Origin: Bacteroidales bacterium
GTDB taxonomy: Bacteria; Bacteroidota; Bacteroidia; Bacteroidales; UBA12077
NCBI GenBank assembly: GCA_028282785.1
Contig: JANQHE010000038.1
Span: 1 to 64,000, forward strand
Direction of reading: 5' to 3'
DNA length: 64,000 nucleotides
Made by a program: the position numbers and the translations under genes. Below are positions 34,244-44,296 of the stretch, piece after piece; within the stretch, counting starts at the first letter, position 1; each line of letters begins with the position of its first letter. The notes under the pieces were generated by a model that saw nothing but the letters and a program-made list of their open reading frames with translations, searched no databases and was not told the origin of the DNA.

Positions 34244-34831
34244 TTAAGCAGTTTTTTTATTGATTTTATTGATCATTACAATTAGATAACCTAAAGCGAT
34301 AAATGCTCCCGGTGCTAATACAAAGGCTAACATTCCATCACCTTCAATGAATTTGTATCCGAATATTGCTCCACTACCTAATATTTCACGTACACCGCCT
34401 AAAATGGTTAAAGCCATTGAGAATCCTAATCCCATTCCTAGTCCATCAATTATAGATGATAAAACACCATTCTTTGAGGCAAATGCTTCTGAACGGCCAA
34501 GAACAAGACAGTTCACAACAATAAGTGGAATAAATAAACCTAATTGTTCAAATAAAGCCGGAACATAAGCTTGCATCAATAGTTCCACCATGGTTACGAA
34601 AGAAGCAATAATTACAATAAAAGAAGGAATACGAACCTTATCAGGAATTTGTGATTTTATAATTGAAACTACCAGGTTCGACATTACCAACACAAACGTA
34701 GTAGCCAAACCCATTCCCAATCCATTTATTGCAGATGTAGTCACACCTAATGTTGGACATAATCCAAGGAATAAAACGAATACCGCATTTTCCTTAAAAA
34801 AACCTTTGGTAAAGTTTTTCATTTGACTCAT
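34244..34831 (-). CDS. rnfE: Rnf complex subunit E
   Basis: The 195-residue membrane protein is related to RnfA and NqrD. FVLFLGLCPTLGVTTSAINGLGMG and FIPLIVVNCLVLGRSEAFASKNG are diagnostic of RnfE. It pairs with RnfA in opposite orientation in the membrane. Its start overlaps the rnfG stop by four bases, suggesting translational coupling. Confidence 0.95.
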   Translation of the reverse strand: MSQMKNFTKGFFKENAVFVLFLGLCPTLGVTTSAINGLGMGLATTFVLVMSNLVVSIIKSQIPDKVRIPSFIVIIASFVTMVELLMQAYVPALFEQLGLFIPLIVVNCLVLGRSEAFASKNGVLSSIIDGLGMGLGFSMALTILGGVREILGSGAIFGYKFIEGDGMLAFVLAPGAFIALGYLIVMINKINKKTA

Positions 34832-35409
34832 TTTTTACCTCCTTCCATATATGCATTGTAAGCTCTTTGAACTGCATCACAAAATGCTCTGGAGCTAATG
34901 GTCGAAGCTGTAATAACATCAACATCACCTCCATCTTTAGTTACACTTAATTGAAAATCAGATGGATTCTTTCCATTAAATTGAACACTCCAATCGGATT
35001 TATTCTTTTGCATTTTATCTCCTAAACCAGGTGTTTCTTTGTGATCCAGTACTGATATATTATTGATAGTACCATCTGGCAAAAATCCTACCATTAAAGT
35101 TATTTCACCTGAAAAACCCTGGGTTGTAAACGTATTAACAGCAGTGCCTACCAATTCACCATTTCTCTTTGCAGGAAAAAACTTGAGTGTTCCACCATCT
35201 ATATCTATTGTATATGATTCTTCGGTTGGCTCATTATCAAACTCAGGAACAACTTGTAAAATTGCAGCATTTTGTTTTGCAAGTTTAACCTCCGCAATAG
35301 GTCCTTTTGTTAATTCATAAAGGTAACCTAAAGCTGCTGATGCTACAAATGTTACTAAAAACAAAGTTAGCACCATTGTTACGAATGTTGATTCTTTTTT
35401 GCTAGCCAT
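34828..35409 (-). CDS. rnfG: Rnf complex FMN-binding subunit G
   Basis: The 193-residue protein has one N-terminal membrane helix and a periplasmic FMN-binding domain. DHKETPGLGDKM and the flavinylation region ITASTISSRA are present; the usual SGAT reads as TAST, with the modified threonine kept. FMN is attached through a phosphoester bond by an ApbE-type enzyme not seen here. It overlaps rnfD by eight bases. Confidence 0.94.
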   Translation of the reverse strand: MASKKESTFVTMVLTLFLVTFVASAALGYLYELTKGPIAEVKLAKQNAAILQVVPEFDNEPTEESYTIDIDGGTLKFFPAKRNGELVGTAVNTFTTQGFSGEITLMVGFLPDGTINNISVLDHKETPGLGDKMQKNKSDWSVQFNGKNPSDFQLSVTKDGGDVDVITASTISSRAFCDAVQRAYNAYMEGGKK

Positions 35410-36400
35410 TTTTTACCTCCTCTCCAAAACGTTTTGGTTTAACATACATATTAATAAGAGGAACAAATGCGTTCATAATAAGAATTGCAAATGATATTCC
35501 TTCGGGATATGCTCCAAATACACGGATTGCTACCGTTATAATTCCAATGCCAATACCGAATATCCACATTCCTTTTACCGACATAGGTGAAGTAACATAG
35601 TCTGTTGCCATAAAGATAGCTCCTAACATTACACCTCCTGTTAATAAGTGGAAAATTGGATCAGCGTTTGATTCCGGGTTTACTAACCATAAAATTCCTG
35701 TAAATACTCCAATTGTTAAGAATATTGAAAGAGGAATATGAATTTTTATTACTTTTCTAAACAACATATATCCTAAGCCTAGTAATAATGCCAATGCAGC
35801 AATTTCTCCCATCGAACCTCCCATATGTCCATAGAAAAGTTCCATATGGCCAGGTATCTTATCCATAATTGCTGAAACAGGTTCTCCGGCACTAATTCCT
35901 TCTTTCATTACTCCTAAAGGAGTTGCTCCGGTTACAGCATCGGTGTAACTATTACTGAATCCTGTTGGTACTGGCCAACTTGTCATTTGAACAGGAAATG
36001 AAATTAATAAGAAAACACGCCCTACTAAGGCTGGATTAAAAGGATTGTTCCCTAACCCACCAAAAGACATTTTACCAACACCTATTGCAACCAGGCTACC
36101 AATAATAATAATTCCAATTGGAAGGTTTGTTGGAACGTTAAATGCTAATAGAATTCCTGTTACTAAGGCAGACCCATCCGTAATTGAGGGTTCTTCTTTT
36201 AAAATATATTTTTGAATTAACCATTCAAAAGCTAAGCAAGATACTACAGCTGTTAAAGTTACGATGATTGCTCCCATTCCAAAGAAATAAACTGAAAATA
36301 GAAGTGCAGGAAGCAAAGCAATCACAACATCAAACATCAGCCGTTTTACTGTTGTATCCTCATAAACATGAGGAGATGGTGATATAAATAATTTACTCAT
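35402..36400 (-). CDS. rnfD: Rnf complex subunit D
   Basis: The 332-residue protein starts MSKLFISPSPHVYEDTTVKRLM and has about nine helices. VTGATPLGVMKEG holds the threonine to which FMN is attached, and FGGLGNNPFNPALVGRVFLL is typical of RnfD/NqrB. The frame is open upstream to 36505, but the ATG at 36400 overlaps the rnfC stop as TAATG and fits the family. RnfD is part of the ion-translocating core. Confidence 0.95.
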   Translation of the reverse strand: MSKLFISPSPHVYEDTTVKRLMFDVVIALLPALLFSVYFFGMGAIIVTLTAVVSCLAFEWLIQKYILKEEPSITDGSALVTGILLAFNVPTNLPIGIIIIGSLVAIGVGKMSFGGLGNNPFNPALVGRVFLLISFPVQMTSWPVPTGFSNSYTDAVTGATPLGVMKEGISAGEPVSAIMDKIPGHMELFYGHMGGSMGEIAALALLLGLGYMLFRKVIKIHIPLSIFLTIGVFTGILWLVNPESNADPIFHLLTGGVMLGAIFMATDYVTSPMSVKGMWIFGIGIGIITVAIRVFGAYPEGISFAILIMNAFVPLINMYVKPKRFGEEVKNG

Positions 36401-37731
36401 TATTGTTTTCTTGATCTTATGATTTGACTTACTCTGGATTTTCCTAACCTGATGTAATCTAGTAATGGTAACCCCGCAGGACATGTGTATGCACATGAAC
36501 CACATTCAATACAATCCATTACACCATCAGTTTCCAGTTTATCATTTTTCTCTAATTGGGCTAGCCTATTTAAAAGATAAGGTTCTAATCCTTGTGGGCA
36601 AACTGATACACATTTTGCACAACGGATACAGTTTACTTCTTTCTTTCTTTGCGATAACTCAGCAGGCATAATTAATATCCCAGATGCACCTTTTACAACA
36701 GGAACATCTAAAGCATTAAGAGCTTTACCCATCATTGGACCGCCATTAATAACCTTACCTGTATCTTCAGGTAAACCACCTGCAGCCTCGATTAAATAAG
36801 AAACAGGAGTTCCGATACGAACCATAAAGTTCGAAGGTTTTTTAACTGATTTACCGGTTAATGTAACCACTCTTTCGAATAATGGCTTGTTCTTTTGAAC
36901 TGCCTCATATACAGCATATGCAGTTCCTACATTGTGAACCACTGCTCCAACATCCAAAGGTAAACCTCCTGATGGAACCTCACGATTAATCAAAGCTTTG
37001 ATTAATTGTTTTTCTCCTCCCTGAGGATACTGAACCTTTAATGCATGAACCTCAATGCCAGGATAATCTTTTACCAATTTCTCAAGGTGCTCAATTGCAT
37101 CAGGCTTATTGTTTTCAATTCCGATTAAAGCTAAATTCACACCTAAGGCCTTCATTAATATCTGAATACCTACCAGCATTTCTTCAGCTTTTTCGAGCAT
37201 TAACCTATGGTCCGAAGTTAAATAAGGCTCACATTCAACACCATTGATAATTAATACATCGATTTTTTTACCATCCGGAACTGAAAGTTTAACGTGAGAT
37301 GGGAATGTTGCACCACCTAAACCAACAATACCTGATTCATTTATTCTATGGATTATTTCTTTATCTGTTAAACTGATCTCTTTTTTCAAATCAGTCGACT
37401 TGTCAATACTTTCATGCCATTCATCTCCCTCAACATTAATAATTACACAAGGGCGTTTGTAACCTGTCGAATCCAAAACCTTGTCAACTTTAAACACTGT
37501 TCCGGAAACAGATGAATGAATATTAGCAGATACAAAACCGGTACTTTCGGCTATTTTATCTCCCACTTTTACTTTATCGCCTTTTGTAACAACAGGCTTA
37601 GAGGGAGCACCAATATGCTGTGCTATTGGAATTGATACTTGTTTCGGAAGCGGAAGTACTTCAATTGCACTATTAGCAGAATATTTACCTTCTGCCGGAT
37701 GAACGCCTCCTTTTGGAAATGTTTTTAACAC
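36400..37731 (-). CDS. rnfC: Rnf complex NADH-binding subunit C
   Basis: The 443-residue protein has an N-terminal RnfC barrel-sandwich domain (FPKGGVHPAEGK), an NADH/FMN-binding region with GGATFPSHVKLS and NGVECEPYLTSDHRLMLE, an SLBB domain, and two 4Fe-4S sites, CIRCAKCVSVCP and CIECGSCAYTCP. It is the soluble subunit that binds NAD(H). It lies 14 bases after rnfB. Confidence 0.96.
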   Translation of the reverse strand: MLKTFPKGGVHPAEGKYSANSAIEVLPLPKQVSIPIAQHIGAPSKPVVTKGDKVKVGDKIAESTGFVSANIHSSVSGTVFKVDKVLDSTGYKRPCVIINVEGDEWHESIDKSTDLKKEISLTDKEIIHRINESGIVGLGGATFPSHVKLSVPDGKKIDVLIINGVECEPYLTSDHRLMLEKAEEMLVGIQILMKALGVNLALIGIENNKPDAIEHLEKLVKDYPGIEVHALKVQYPQGGEKQLIKALINREVPSGGLPLDVGAVVHNVGTAYAVYEAVQKNKPLFERVVTLTGKSVKKPSNFMVRIGTPVSYLIEAAGGLPEDTGKVINGGPMMGKALNALDVPVVKGASGILIMPAELSQRKKEVNCIRCAKCVSVCPQGLEPYLLNRLAQLEKNDKLETDGVMDCIECGSCAYTCPAGLPLLDYIRLGKSRVSQIIRSRKQ

Positions 37732-37745
37732 GTTATCCCTCCTTT

Positions 37746-38717
37746 TTATTTAGTTTCGTTTTTATTCTCGCCTGTCGGACGAGCAGGCGTTTCTTCCGGC
37801 TTAGCCTCACCTATCGTACCTGCCTTTTCGGCAGATGTGCGAACAGGTTTAGAAGCTTCTACCTTTGGTTTTTCAGGTGTTTCGGTCCTTACCTTTTTTG
37901 GCGGAAAGTTAATCTCCAAAATAGCGTTTGTTGGACATTCAGCTACACATTTTCTGCATAACTTACATTTGTTTGCATCAATAAATGCACAAAAATTATC
38001 CATAGTAATAGCGTCGAAAGGACAAACCTTAACACATTTGCTACAACCAATACAAGCTACTTTACAAGCTTTTTTTGCAACCCCACCTTTATCGTGGTTA
38101 ACACAAGAAACGAATATTTTTCGGTCCTTTTTATTTTTCTTTCTCAGTTCGATGATTACATTTGGGCAAGCCTTAACACATGCTCCACAAGCTGTACAGT
38201 TGTCATCAATTACAACTGGCAAACCTGTTTCTTCGTCCATGTAAATAGCATCAAAATCACAAACGTCAACACAATCACCTAATCCTAGGCAACCAAACTG
38301 ACATCCCGTTTCGCCTGAGTATAAACTTGAAGAGATAGCGCAAGATGATGCACCATCGTAAGAATTAATTCTCTCGCGATGAGCTGGTGAACCAGAACAT
38401 CGAACAACAGCAACCTGTGGATCTTTAGCTTCAACTGCCTTCCCAAGAACTTCGGCAACCTGAGCCATTGTTTCATTACCACCAACAGGACAGTAGAAAG
38501 GAGATAAATCATCTGCCTTGACCATAGCTTCGGCAAATCCTCTACATCCTGGGTAACCACAACCACCACAATTCGCAGCAGGTAGAATTTCATCAACCTG
38601 ATCAATGCGCGGGTCCTCATACACTTTAAATTTCTGAGCTACAAAATACAAGATTATTGCAGCTGTCGCCCCTATCGCACTCAGAGAAATAATAGTAAAC
38701 AAAATTGTTGCACTCAT
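37746..38717 (-). CDS. rnfB: Rnf complex ferredoxin-interacting subunit B
   Basis: The 323-residue protein has one N-terminal helix, an Fe-S domain CGGCGYPGCRGFAEAM ending in a further cysteine, and several ferredoxin-type clusters: CTACGACVKACP, CIGCSKCVKVCP and CKLCRKCVAECP. It accepts electrons from ferredoxin. After the last cluster is a low-complexity tail of about 45 residues rich in Pro, Glu, Lys and Thr. The DNA for its last residues contains a REP-like dyad (CGCCTG/CAGGCG at 37769-37789). Confidence 0.95.
   Translation of the reverse strand: MSATILFTIISLSAIGATAAIILYFVAQKFKVYEDPRIDQVDEILPAANCGGCGYPGCRGFAEAMVKADDLSPFYCPVGGNETMAQVAEVLGKAVEAKDPQVAVVRCSGSPAHRERINSYDGASSCAISSSLYSGETGCQFGCLGLGDCVDVCDFDAIYMDEETGLPVVIDDNCTACGACVKACPNVIIELRKKNKKDRKIFVSCVNHDKGGVAKKACKVACIGCSKCVKVCPFDAITMDNFCAFIDANKCKLCRKCVAECPTNAILEINFPPKKVRTETPEKPKVEASKPVRTSAEKAGTIGEAKPEETPARPTGENKNETK
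37769..37789. repeat. REP-like dyad inside the rnfB 3' end
   Basis: CGCCTG and CAGGCG pair perfectly around nine bases, within the coding region for the RnfB tail. The words CCTGTCGG and GCAGGC are those of the intergenic REP-like palindromes. An in-frame insertion into a tolerant tail is a reasonable inference. Confidence 0.4.
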
Positions 38718-38728
38718 GTTTCAGATTT

Positions 38729-39151
38729 TTAATCTATTTTATTTATAGTAAATGTAAATTTCTTTTGAATTTTGTTTCTAAGCAGATATAAACTTAAATA
38801 ATAAGGAACAAGTATTGCTAATGCACTTAAGCCTGCAATTGCCTCATTATTAGTTATTGCTGTTAAAACAATAAGTATCAGTAATACAAATATGAATGGT
38901 AATACATAACCTAAAAACAATGCCCTAAAACCAAGCGTTTGTCTTAGAATTACATTTACCTCATCACCAACCTGATACTGATCAGTAAAATCGTACACCT
39001 CAACTGCTTTTTCCTGCATGTCAGCAGCTCCACAAAATCCCTTAGCATGGCACGATGCGCATCCTGATAATGCAATAAAACTAACGTTGATTTTGTTACC
39101 ATCAATAGAATCAATACGTCCCCTATGTTCGATCGATTTAGTATTTGACAT
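38729..39151 (-). CDS. RseC/SoxR-reducing-type protein heading the rnf operon
   Basis: The 140-residue protein has an N-terminal domain with the cysteine cluster CASCHAKGFCG and two central transmembrane helices, as in the RseC_MucC family. In other bacteria the Rnf-related Rsx complex and RseC keep SoxR reduced; here it may help mature or stabilise the Rnf complex. The ATG at 39151 is preferred to a TTG at 39163. It lies 11 bases upstream of rnfB and is the first gene of the seven-gene operon. Confidence 0.88.
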   Translation of the reverse strand: MSNTKSIEHRGRIDSIDGNKINVSFIALSGCASCHAKGFCGAADMQEKAVEVYDFTDQYQVGDEVNVILRQTLGFRALFLGYVLPFIFVLLILIVLTAITNNEAIAGLSALAILVPYYLSLYLLRNKIQKKFTFTINKID

Positions 39152-39163
39152 CCGAATTTTCAA

Positions 39164-39880
39164 AATTTTGAAATCGGATACAAAAATAACCGTATTTAAA
39201 AATTAAAAATTGCTTTTTGTCAGTTTTTCAAACATTAACACTTATTTATTTTAATTTTAAATAAGCATTAAATATTTGAAATTGTTGTTTAAATTAAAGA
39301 ATAAATTAAACGTTTTTCTAAGATTAAATAATCTCAATATTCATTATCTTAAGAAAGAAATTCCAAATTATACTAAATAATAATAATATTTCATTAAATA
39401 GCACAGTAATTCAAGTCATTATATGTAATGATACGGTTAATTGCAAATATCTAAAAATTAAGATATATTGTAATTTATATGTGTTTTTATAAGTTATTGG
39501 ATTTTAACTTTAATATATTTAATTCCAGTCAATTCAATTTACTAGGGTTAAGTTATTTATATAGATTATACTATATATTTTCTTAATGGAACTTTTATAT
39601 CAAATAATAAATTATTTATCATTACAAATTTAATTCTATCGTCTCACTCTTCCTATATTTAACTATCTTCATATTAGTCATTTAAAAATTCTTTTTACTT
39701 CCGCAGATAGTCTTAAAAAAACAAGTATTTTTTTTCTATTCAATTCTTTAACTCCCTTTCTTAATTGAATTCAATAAAATATTTTCTACGATTTTTCTTT
39801 CCCGAAAAAATCATAATAAGTAAGGATTGATAGAGCTACCAGATGAATATAACTTCACACCTTGTTTTGGGCATGTAATA
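39164..39880. other. Long AT-rich divergent intergenic region
   Basis: About 700 bases between the rnf operon and the TonB receptor operon, with no gene seen on either strand. It must hold the divergent promoters of both operons. No RNA gene, riboswitch fold or strong dyad is recognised. Its base composition is the most AT-rich of the window. Confidence 0.5.
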
Positions 39881-42853
39881 ATGATAAGATATTTTATAAT
39901 TTTTATATTCGTTAGTTTTTATTTAAATGTTTGGAGCCAGGAGTATAGTATATCTGGTATAATAACCGACAAAGAAACTCAAAAACCCATTGAGTTTGCT
40001 ACCCTTTCACTAAGAGAACATAACCTATGGGCCATTTCTGACACAAAAGGTACATTTGTTATCAAAAATATCCCGGAAGGAAAAATTCATATTATAGTAA
40101 GTTGTTTGGGATATGTTAAACAAAATCTGGAGATAGGAGTAAAATGGGATATACAAAATTTACAGGTTCATTTATCTCCGGATAACCTGGCATTGGAAGA
40201 AGTTGTTGTAACAGCAAAAAAAAAGTCTACAGATTTAAGTTCATCCTACACGATTGAGAAAAACACAATTAATCATCTACAAATGATTAACGTTGCTGAT
40301 GTTTCAAGTCTTTTACCCGGTGGACAAACCAATCAAAATTTAAAATTAACAACTCCTTCCTATGTTTCCTTAAGAAGCGAAGCAATTGTAGAAGAAGGTT
40401 TGCCATCGTTTGGTACTGCTATAGAAGTTGATGGCATAAGGCTTTCCAATAATCACAATTACTCAGGTGATATTAAGGATCGTTATGGCGACCAGAATGA
40501 TTTCACTGGAAAAACCAAAGGTGCAGATATTCGAACAGTAAGCACTACCAATATTGAATCTGTTGAAATTATTACCGGAATTCCTTCAGCAGAAGAAGGT
40601 GATCTGGAAAATGGTATAGTAAGAATAAATACAAAAAAAGGGAAATCACCTTTATCTATCGAAATGTTTACAAATATAAATAGTAAGCAAATTTCGGTTA
40701 ATAAAGGATTTCAGTTGGGAAAAACGAGCAGAATACTCAACACCAGTTTCGATCATACCAGGTCAATAAGTGAAATAATGTCGCCATATTCGATATATCA
40801 GCGTAATATTCTAACACTTAAATATTCACAATCTTTTAATAATTCTAATGGACAGCCATTATTACTTTCTGCAGGAGTTACAGGTAATTTAGGCGGTTAT
40901 AATTCCGAATCGGACCCCGATTTATTTGTAGATACTTACTCAAAAGAAAGAGATAATACCATACGAGCAAATTTAAGTTTAAAATACCTTGCTAACCTGC
41001 CGTGGTTAACTAATTTGAATTGGTTTATGTCTGCAGTATATACTGATAAATTATATACAAGCAAAGAAAAAAAATCATCGGCAAGTTACGTTGCAGCTAT
41101 TCATTCAACGGACCATGGATATTTTATCGGAGAGCTATATGAAGACAATCCCGATGCAAACATCATTTTAATTGATCAGAGAAACTGGTATGAAACATAT
41201 TATGATGATAGTAAATCTTTGGATCTTAGGTTTAAATTAAAAGCTGACTGGGTTCGCAGGTTTAATATATTTCAAAGTAACTTTAAGTTAGGTGCAGATT
41301 ATACAATAACAGGGAATTTAGGAGATGGTATGTATTATTCTGACATTAAAACTGCACCAACCTGGCGAAGCTATCCATACAACGAAATTCCATTTATGCA
41401 TAACCTTGCTATTTTTGGTGAAGAAAAGCTTACGGTTCAATTAAGAAAAAAACAACAATTTCAACTTTCCGTAGGGTTACGTTCAGATAATACTTGGATT
41501 AAAGAATCGGCTTATGGAACCGTAAGTAGCTTATCACCAAGAATAAATGCCAGATACACAAGGTTATTCCCTGGAAAAACGTTGGAAAAATTTAATGTCC
41601 ATGCCGGATGGGGACAAACAGTTAAACTCCCTTCTTTTTATATGCTACATCCCAAAACCACCTATCGTGACCTGTTAGCCTTTGCTCCGGGCACAATGAG
41701 CGATGGTTCTGTTTTTTATGCTTATCATACCATTCCTAACACGCCTGTTTACAACCCGGATTTAGAATGGCAAAGAAGTGAATTAATGGAAATTGGTTTC
41801 GATACAAAAATTAAAAATATTACTTTTTCATTAACTGCCTACTATAGAAAAACCCTTAATCCTTATAATAAACAGGTTTTATATACTCCGTTCAATTATA
41901 AGCTTACACCGCAAGAATCACTTAATAATTGCAACATCCCTGAAGAAAATAGAAGTTACGAGATCAATCAGGCAACAGGGGTGGTTACCGTAAATGACAT
42001 AACGGGCAATTTACCATCACAATTGTTAGATTATAAAACAATTAACAATTTCTCTTCGAACTATACTTATGAAAATGGTACTCCGATTCATCGTTATGGT
42101 TTAGAATGGATTCTTGATGTTGGAAAAATAAAAGCACTCAATACCTCTTTTCGTATAGATGGTAATTTATATAAATACAAATGGTCCGATGAAACATTAC
42201 AAGCCGGCCGTGTTTCAAATACAGAATCGTATGAATACATTGCTTTCTATAGAGGAGGTACAAATCTTGCTAATGCAAAATTGAAAAAACAAGTTAGATC
42301 CAATTTTACTGTAATTACACACATCCCAAAGATCAGGTTGATTGTTTCGTTAAGACTGGAAGCTACTTTTTATGAGTTTAATCAAAACCTTAGCGAGTAT
42401 AATGGCGAACAACGAGGTTTTGTAATAGATAGTAAAAATGATTATTTCCCTTCGGAGATTTACACGGATATTTATGAAGGTAGCCACTATGTAGCGATCT
42501 ACCCCGAGTATTACGTGACCCATGATGATATGGAAACTAAGATTCCATTTACCGAAATGTTTGCCTGGGCAAAAGAAAATGACCCGGAATTATATAGCGA
42601 TTTAGCTAAAATGGTTAAAAAGACCAGCTACCTTGATTCTTTTCAAGCAGATGAAATTTCTCCTTATCTATCGGCTAATATAAACTTAACCAAAGAAATA
42701 GGCGAACATATATCTATTTCATTTAATGCTAAGAACTTTTTTAACAATATGGGAACTGTAACATCCAGTAAATATGATAAAGAATCAACTCTTTATGGAA
42801 GTAGATATATTCCAAGCTTTTATTATGGTCTGACATTAAGACTTAAACTATAA
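39881..42853 (+). CDS. TonB-dependent outer-membrane receptor
   Basis: The 990-residue protein has a signal peptide (cleavage near VWSQ), a carboxypeptidase-regulatory-like domain (ISGIITDKETQKPIEFATLSL), a plug domain (EEVVVTAKKKSTDLSSS, VEIITGIPSAEEGDLENG) and a large beta-barrel ending in YYGLTLRLKL with the expected aromatic/hydrophobic terminus. It imports a ligand using TonB energy. No SusD partner follows; a DUF4876 lipoprotein does. The ATG at 39881 is chosen over a TTG at 39827 because of the signal peptide. Confidence 0.93.
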   Translation: MIRYFIIFIFVSFYLNVWSQEYSISGIITDKETQKPIEFATLSLREHNLWAISDTKGTFVIKNIPEGKIHIIVSCLGYVKQNLEIGVKWDIQNLQVHLSPDNLALEEVVVTAKKKSTDLSSSYTIEKNTINHLQMINVADVSSLLPGGQTNQNLKLTTPSYVSLRSEAIVEEGLPSFGTAIEVDGIRLSNNHNYSGDIKDRYGDQNDFTGKTKGADIRTVSTTNIESVEIITGIPSAEEGDLENGIVRINTKKGKSPLSIEMFTNINSKQISVNKGFQLGKTSRILNTSFDHTRSISEIMSPYSIYQRNILTLKYSQSFNNSNGQPLLLSAGVTGNLGGYNSESDPDLFVDTYSKERDNTIRANLSLKYLANLPWLTNLNWFMSAVYTDKLYTSKEKKSSASYVAAIHSTDHGYFIGELYEDNPDANIILIDQRNWYETYYDDSKSLDLRFKLKADWVRRFNIFQSNFKLGADYTITGNLGDGMYYSDIKTAPTWRSYPYNEIPFMHNLAIFGEEKLTVQLRKKQQFQLSVGLRSDNTWIKESAYGTVSSLSPRINARYTRLFPGKTLEKFNVHAGWGQTVKLPSFYMLHPKTTYRDLLAFAPGTMSDGSVFYAYHTIPNTPVYNPDLEWQRSELMEIGFDTKIKNITFSLTAYYRKTLNPYNKQVLYTPFNYKLTPQESLNNCNIPEENRSYEINQATGVVTVNDITGNLPSQLLDYKTINNFSSNYTYENGTPIHRYGLEWILDVGKIKALNTSFRIDGNLYKYKWSDETLQAGRVSNTESYEYIAFYRGGTNLANAKLKKQVRSNFTVITHIPKIRLIVSLRLEATFYEFNQNLSEYNGEQRGFVIDSKNDYFPSEIYTDIYEGSHYVAIYPEYYVTHDDMETKIPFTEMFAWAKENDPELYSDLAKMVKKTSYLDSFQADEISPYLSANINLTKEIGEHISISFNAKNFFNNMGTVTSSKYDKESTLYGSRYIPSFYYGLTLRLKL

Positions 42854-42890
42854 CAAATTACATTTTACTAACTATTTAAAAACAAAAAAA

Positions 42891-44213
42891 ATGAAAAAAT
42901 TACTTTATTTATTAATGATTAGCTTGTTAATTATAAGCTACTCATGTGAAGAAGATGACCATGTAGATCCTACATTTATTGTGCAAGTTGAGCTGGATTA
43001 TCCGGATGATGAAGCAACAGCCAGTGATGTAACAGTTACTTTAACTAACAAAACGGATGACACTAAATTTGAAGCTAAAACAAATGAAAACGGTATTGCC
43101 GAATTCGAAGTTATTGCAGGAATATATGAAGCTGCAGTAAGTGAAAAACGAAGCAGCGACTATTTTACATATCTGTATACCGGATTAAAAAGCATTACTG
43201 TTACAAATGACTGGAACAATGAAAACACTGTTAAAATAGAGTTATCTAAATCCAAAGCAACTCAGATCATTGTAAAAGAATTATTTGTTGGTGGCACACC
43301 TAAAGATGATGGTTCCGGATATTTTGGATATGACAAGTATGTGGTACTATATAATAACTCAGAATTTCAAGCCGACATTTCGGATGTAACGTTAGCAATG
43401 GTTATGCCTTTTAATTCTAGCGGTAGTAATAACTATTATGATGGAAGTACGCTTCTATATGAAAGTGAAGGATGGATTCCTGCAGCACAAGCTGTATGGC
43501 ATTTTAACACACAAGTTGTTGTTGAACCTTATGAGCAAATTGTAGTTGCTTTTAATAACGCTATTGATAATACGGTTACCCATAGCCAATCTATCAACTT
43601 TGCTAACTCCGAATATTATTGTACATATGATATTGAAGACTTTAGTCATGCCTTAACTTATGTTTCACCTTCAAGCGCTATTCCAACTTCGAACTATTTA
43701 TCAGCTTTAAAGTATGGTGTTGGAACAGGGTGGGCATTAAGTAACAGCAGCCCGGGTTTCTTCATTTTCTCAGCACAAGATGTAGCATTAGAAAGTTTTG
43801 TTAACGATGCTTCAACAACTTATGATATTTATGGCAGTGGTATGTTACTTGACAAAAAAGTACCTGTTGAATGGATTATTGACGGTGTTGAAATTTTTAG
43901 AAATGGATACGATAATCAAAAACGTTTTACTGCAGGAGTGGATGCTGGTTCTGTATTAATGACCAACAAATTAGGTTACAGTATTTACAGAAATGTTGAT
44001 AAAGATGCAACAGAAGCAATTGAAGGAAATGCTTCAAAACTTGTATATAGTTATTCGGGAGGAACAGAAGGTATTGATGGAGGTTCAACTGATCCAAGTG
44101 GAATAGATGCAGAAGCGTCGATTGCGAATGGAGCAATTATTATCTATAAAGATTCAAATAACTCAAGTGATGATTTCCATCAACGTGAACAAGCTTCATT
44201 AAGATCAATCTAA
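42891..44213 (+). CDS. DUF4876 lipoprotein
   Basis: The 440-residue product has a lipoprotein signal ending SYSC, a beta-sandwich of the Cna-B/carboxypeptidase-regulatory kind in the first 120 residues (VTVTLTNKTDD, TNENGIAEFEVIAGIYEAAV), and a long DUF4876 body starting IIVKELFVGGTPKDDGSGYFGYDKYVVLYNNS. It lies 37 bases after the TonB receptor and probably takes the place of a SusD-like surface ligand binder. Confidence 0.83.
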   Translation: MKKLLYLLMISLLIISYSCEEDDHVDPTFIVQVELDYPDDEATASDVTVTLTNKTDDTKFEAKTNENGIAEFEVIAGIYEAAVSEKRSSDYFTYLYTGLKSITVTNDWNNENTVKIELSKSKATQIIVKELFVGGTPKDDGSGYFGYDKYVVLYNNSEFQADISDVTLAMVMPFNSSGSNNYYDGSTLLYESEGWIPAAQAVWHFNTQVVVEPYEQIVVAFNNAIDNTVTHSQSINFANSEYYCTYDIEDFSHALTYVSPSSAIPTSNYLSALKYGVGTGWALSNSSPGFFIFSAQDVALESFVNDASTTYDIYGSGMLLDKKVPVEWIIDGVEIFRNGYDNQKRFTAGVDAGSVLMTNKLGYSIYRNVDKDATEAIEGNASKLVYSYSGGTEGIDGGSTDPSGIDAEASIANGAIIIYKDSNNSSDDFHQREQASLRSI

Positions 44214-44229
44214 AAAATTGTTTTTACTG

Positions 44230-44264
44230 GAAGAATTTGGAGAAAAACTCCAAATTCTTCTTTC
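44230..44264 (+). terminator. 13-bp hairpin within the TonB operon
   Basis: GAAGAATTTGGAG and CTCCAAATTCTTC form a perfect stem with an AAAAA loop, followed by TTTCTC. It lies between the DUF4876 and DUF6850 genes. It may be a partial terminator or an mRNA end-stabiliser that sets different levels for the two halves of the operon. Confidence 0.6.
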
Positions 44265-44296
44265 TCAATTACAGAAGTAAACTATAAGCTTAAAAT

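Noticed and set aside
36401-36505. Longer rnfD with 35 extra N-terminal residues
   Set aside because: The extension lies entirely inside rnfC and is not seen in RnfD proteins; the ATG at 36400 overlaps the rnfC stop as TAATG.
37837-38244. 135-codon open frame opposite rnfB
   Set aside because: It is antisense to cysteine motifs of RnfB and has no independent support.
39164-39880. tRNA or riboswitch in the long intergenic region
   Set aside because: No cloverleaf, no T-loop-like GTTCGAATC and no conserved riboswitch core could be found by eye.
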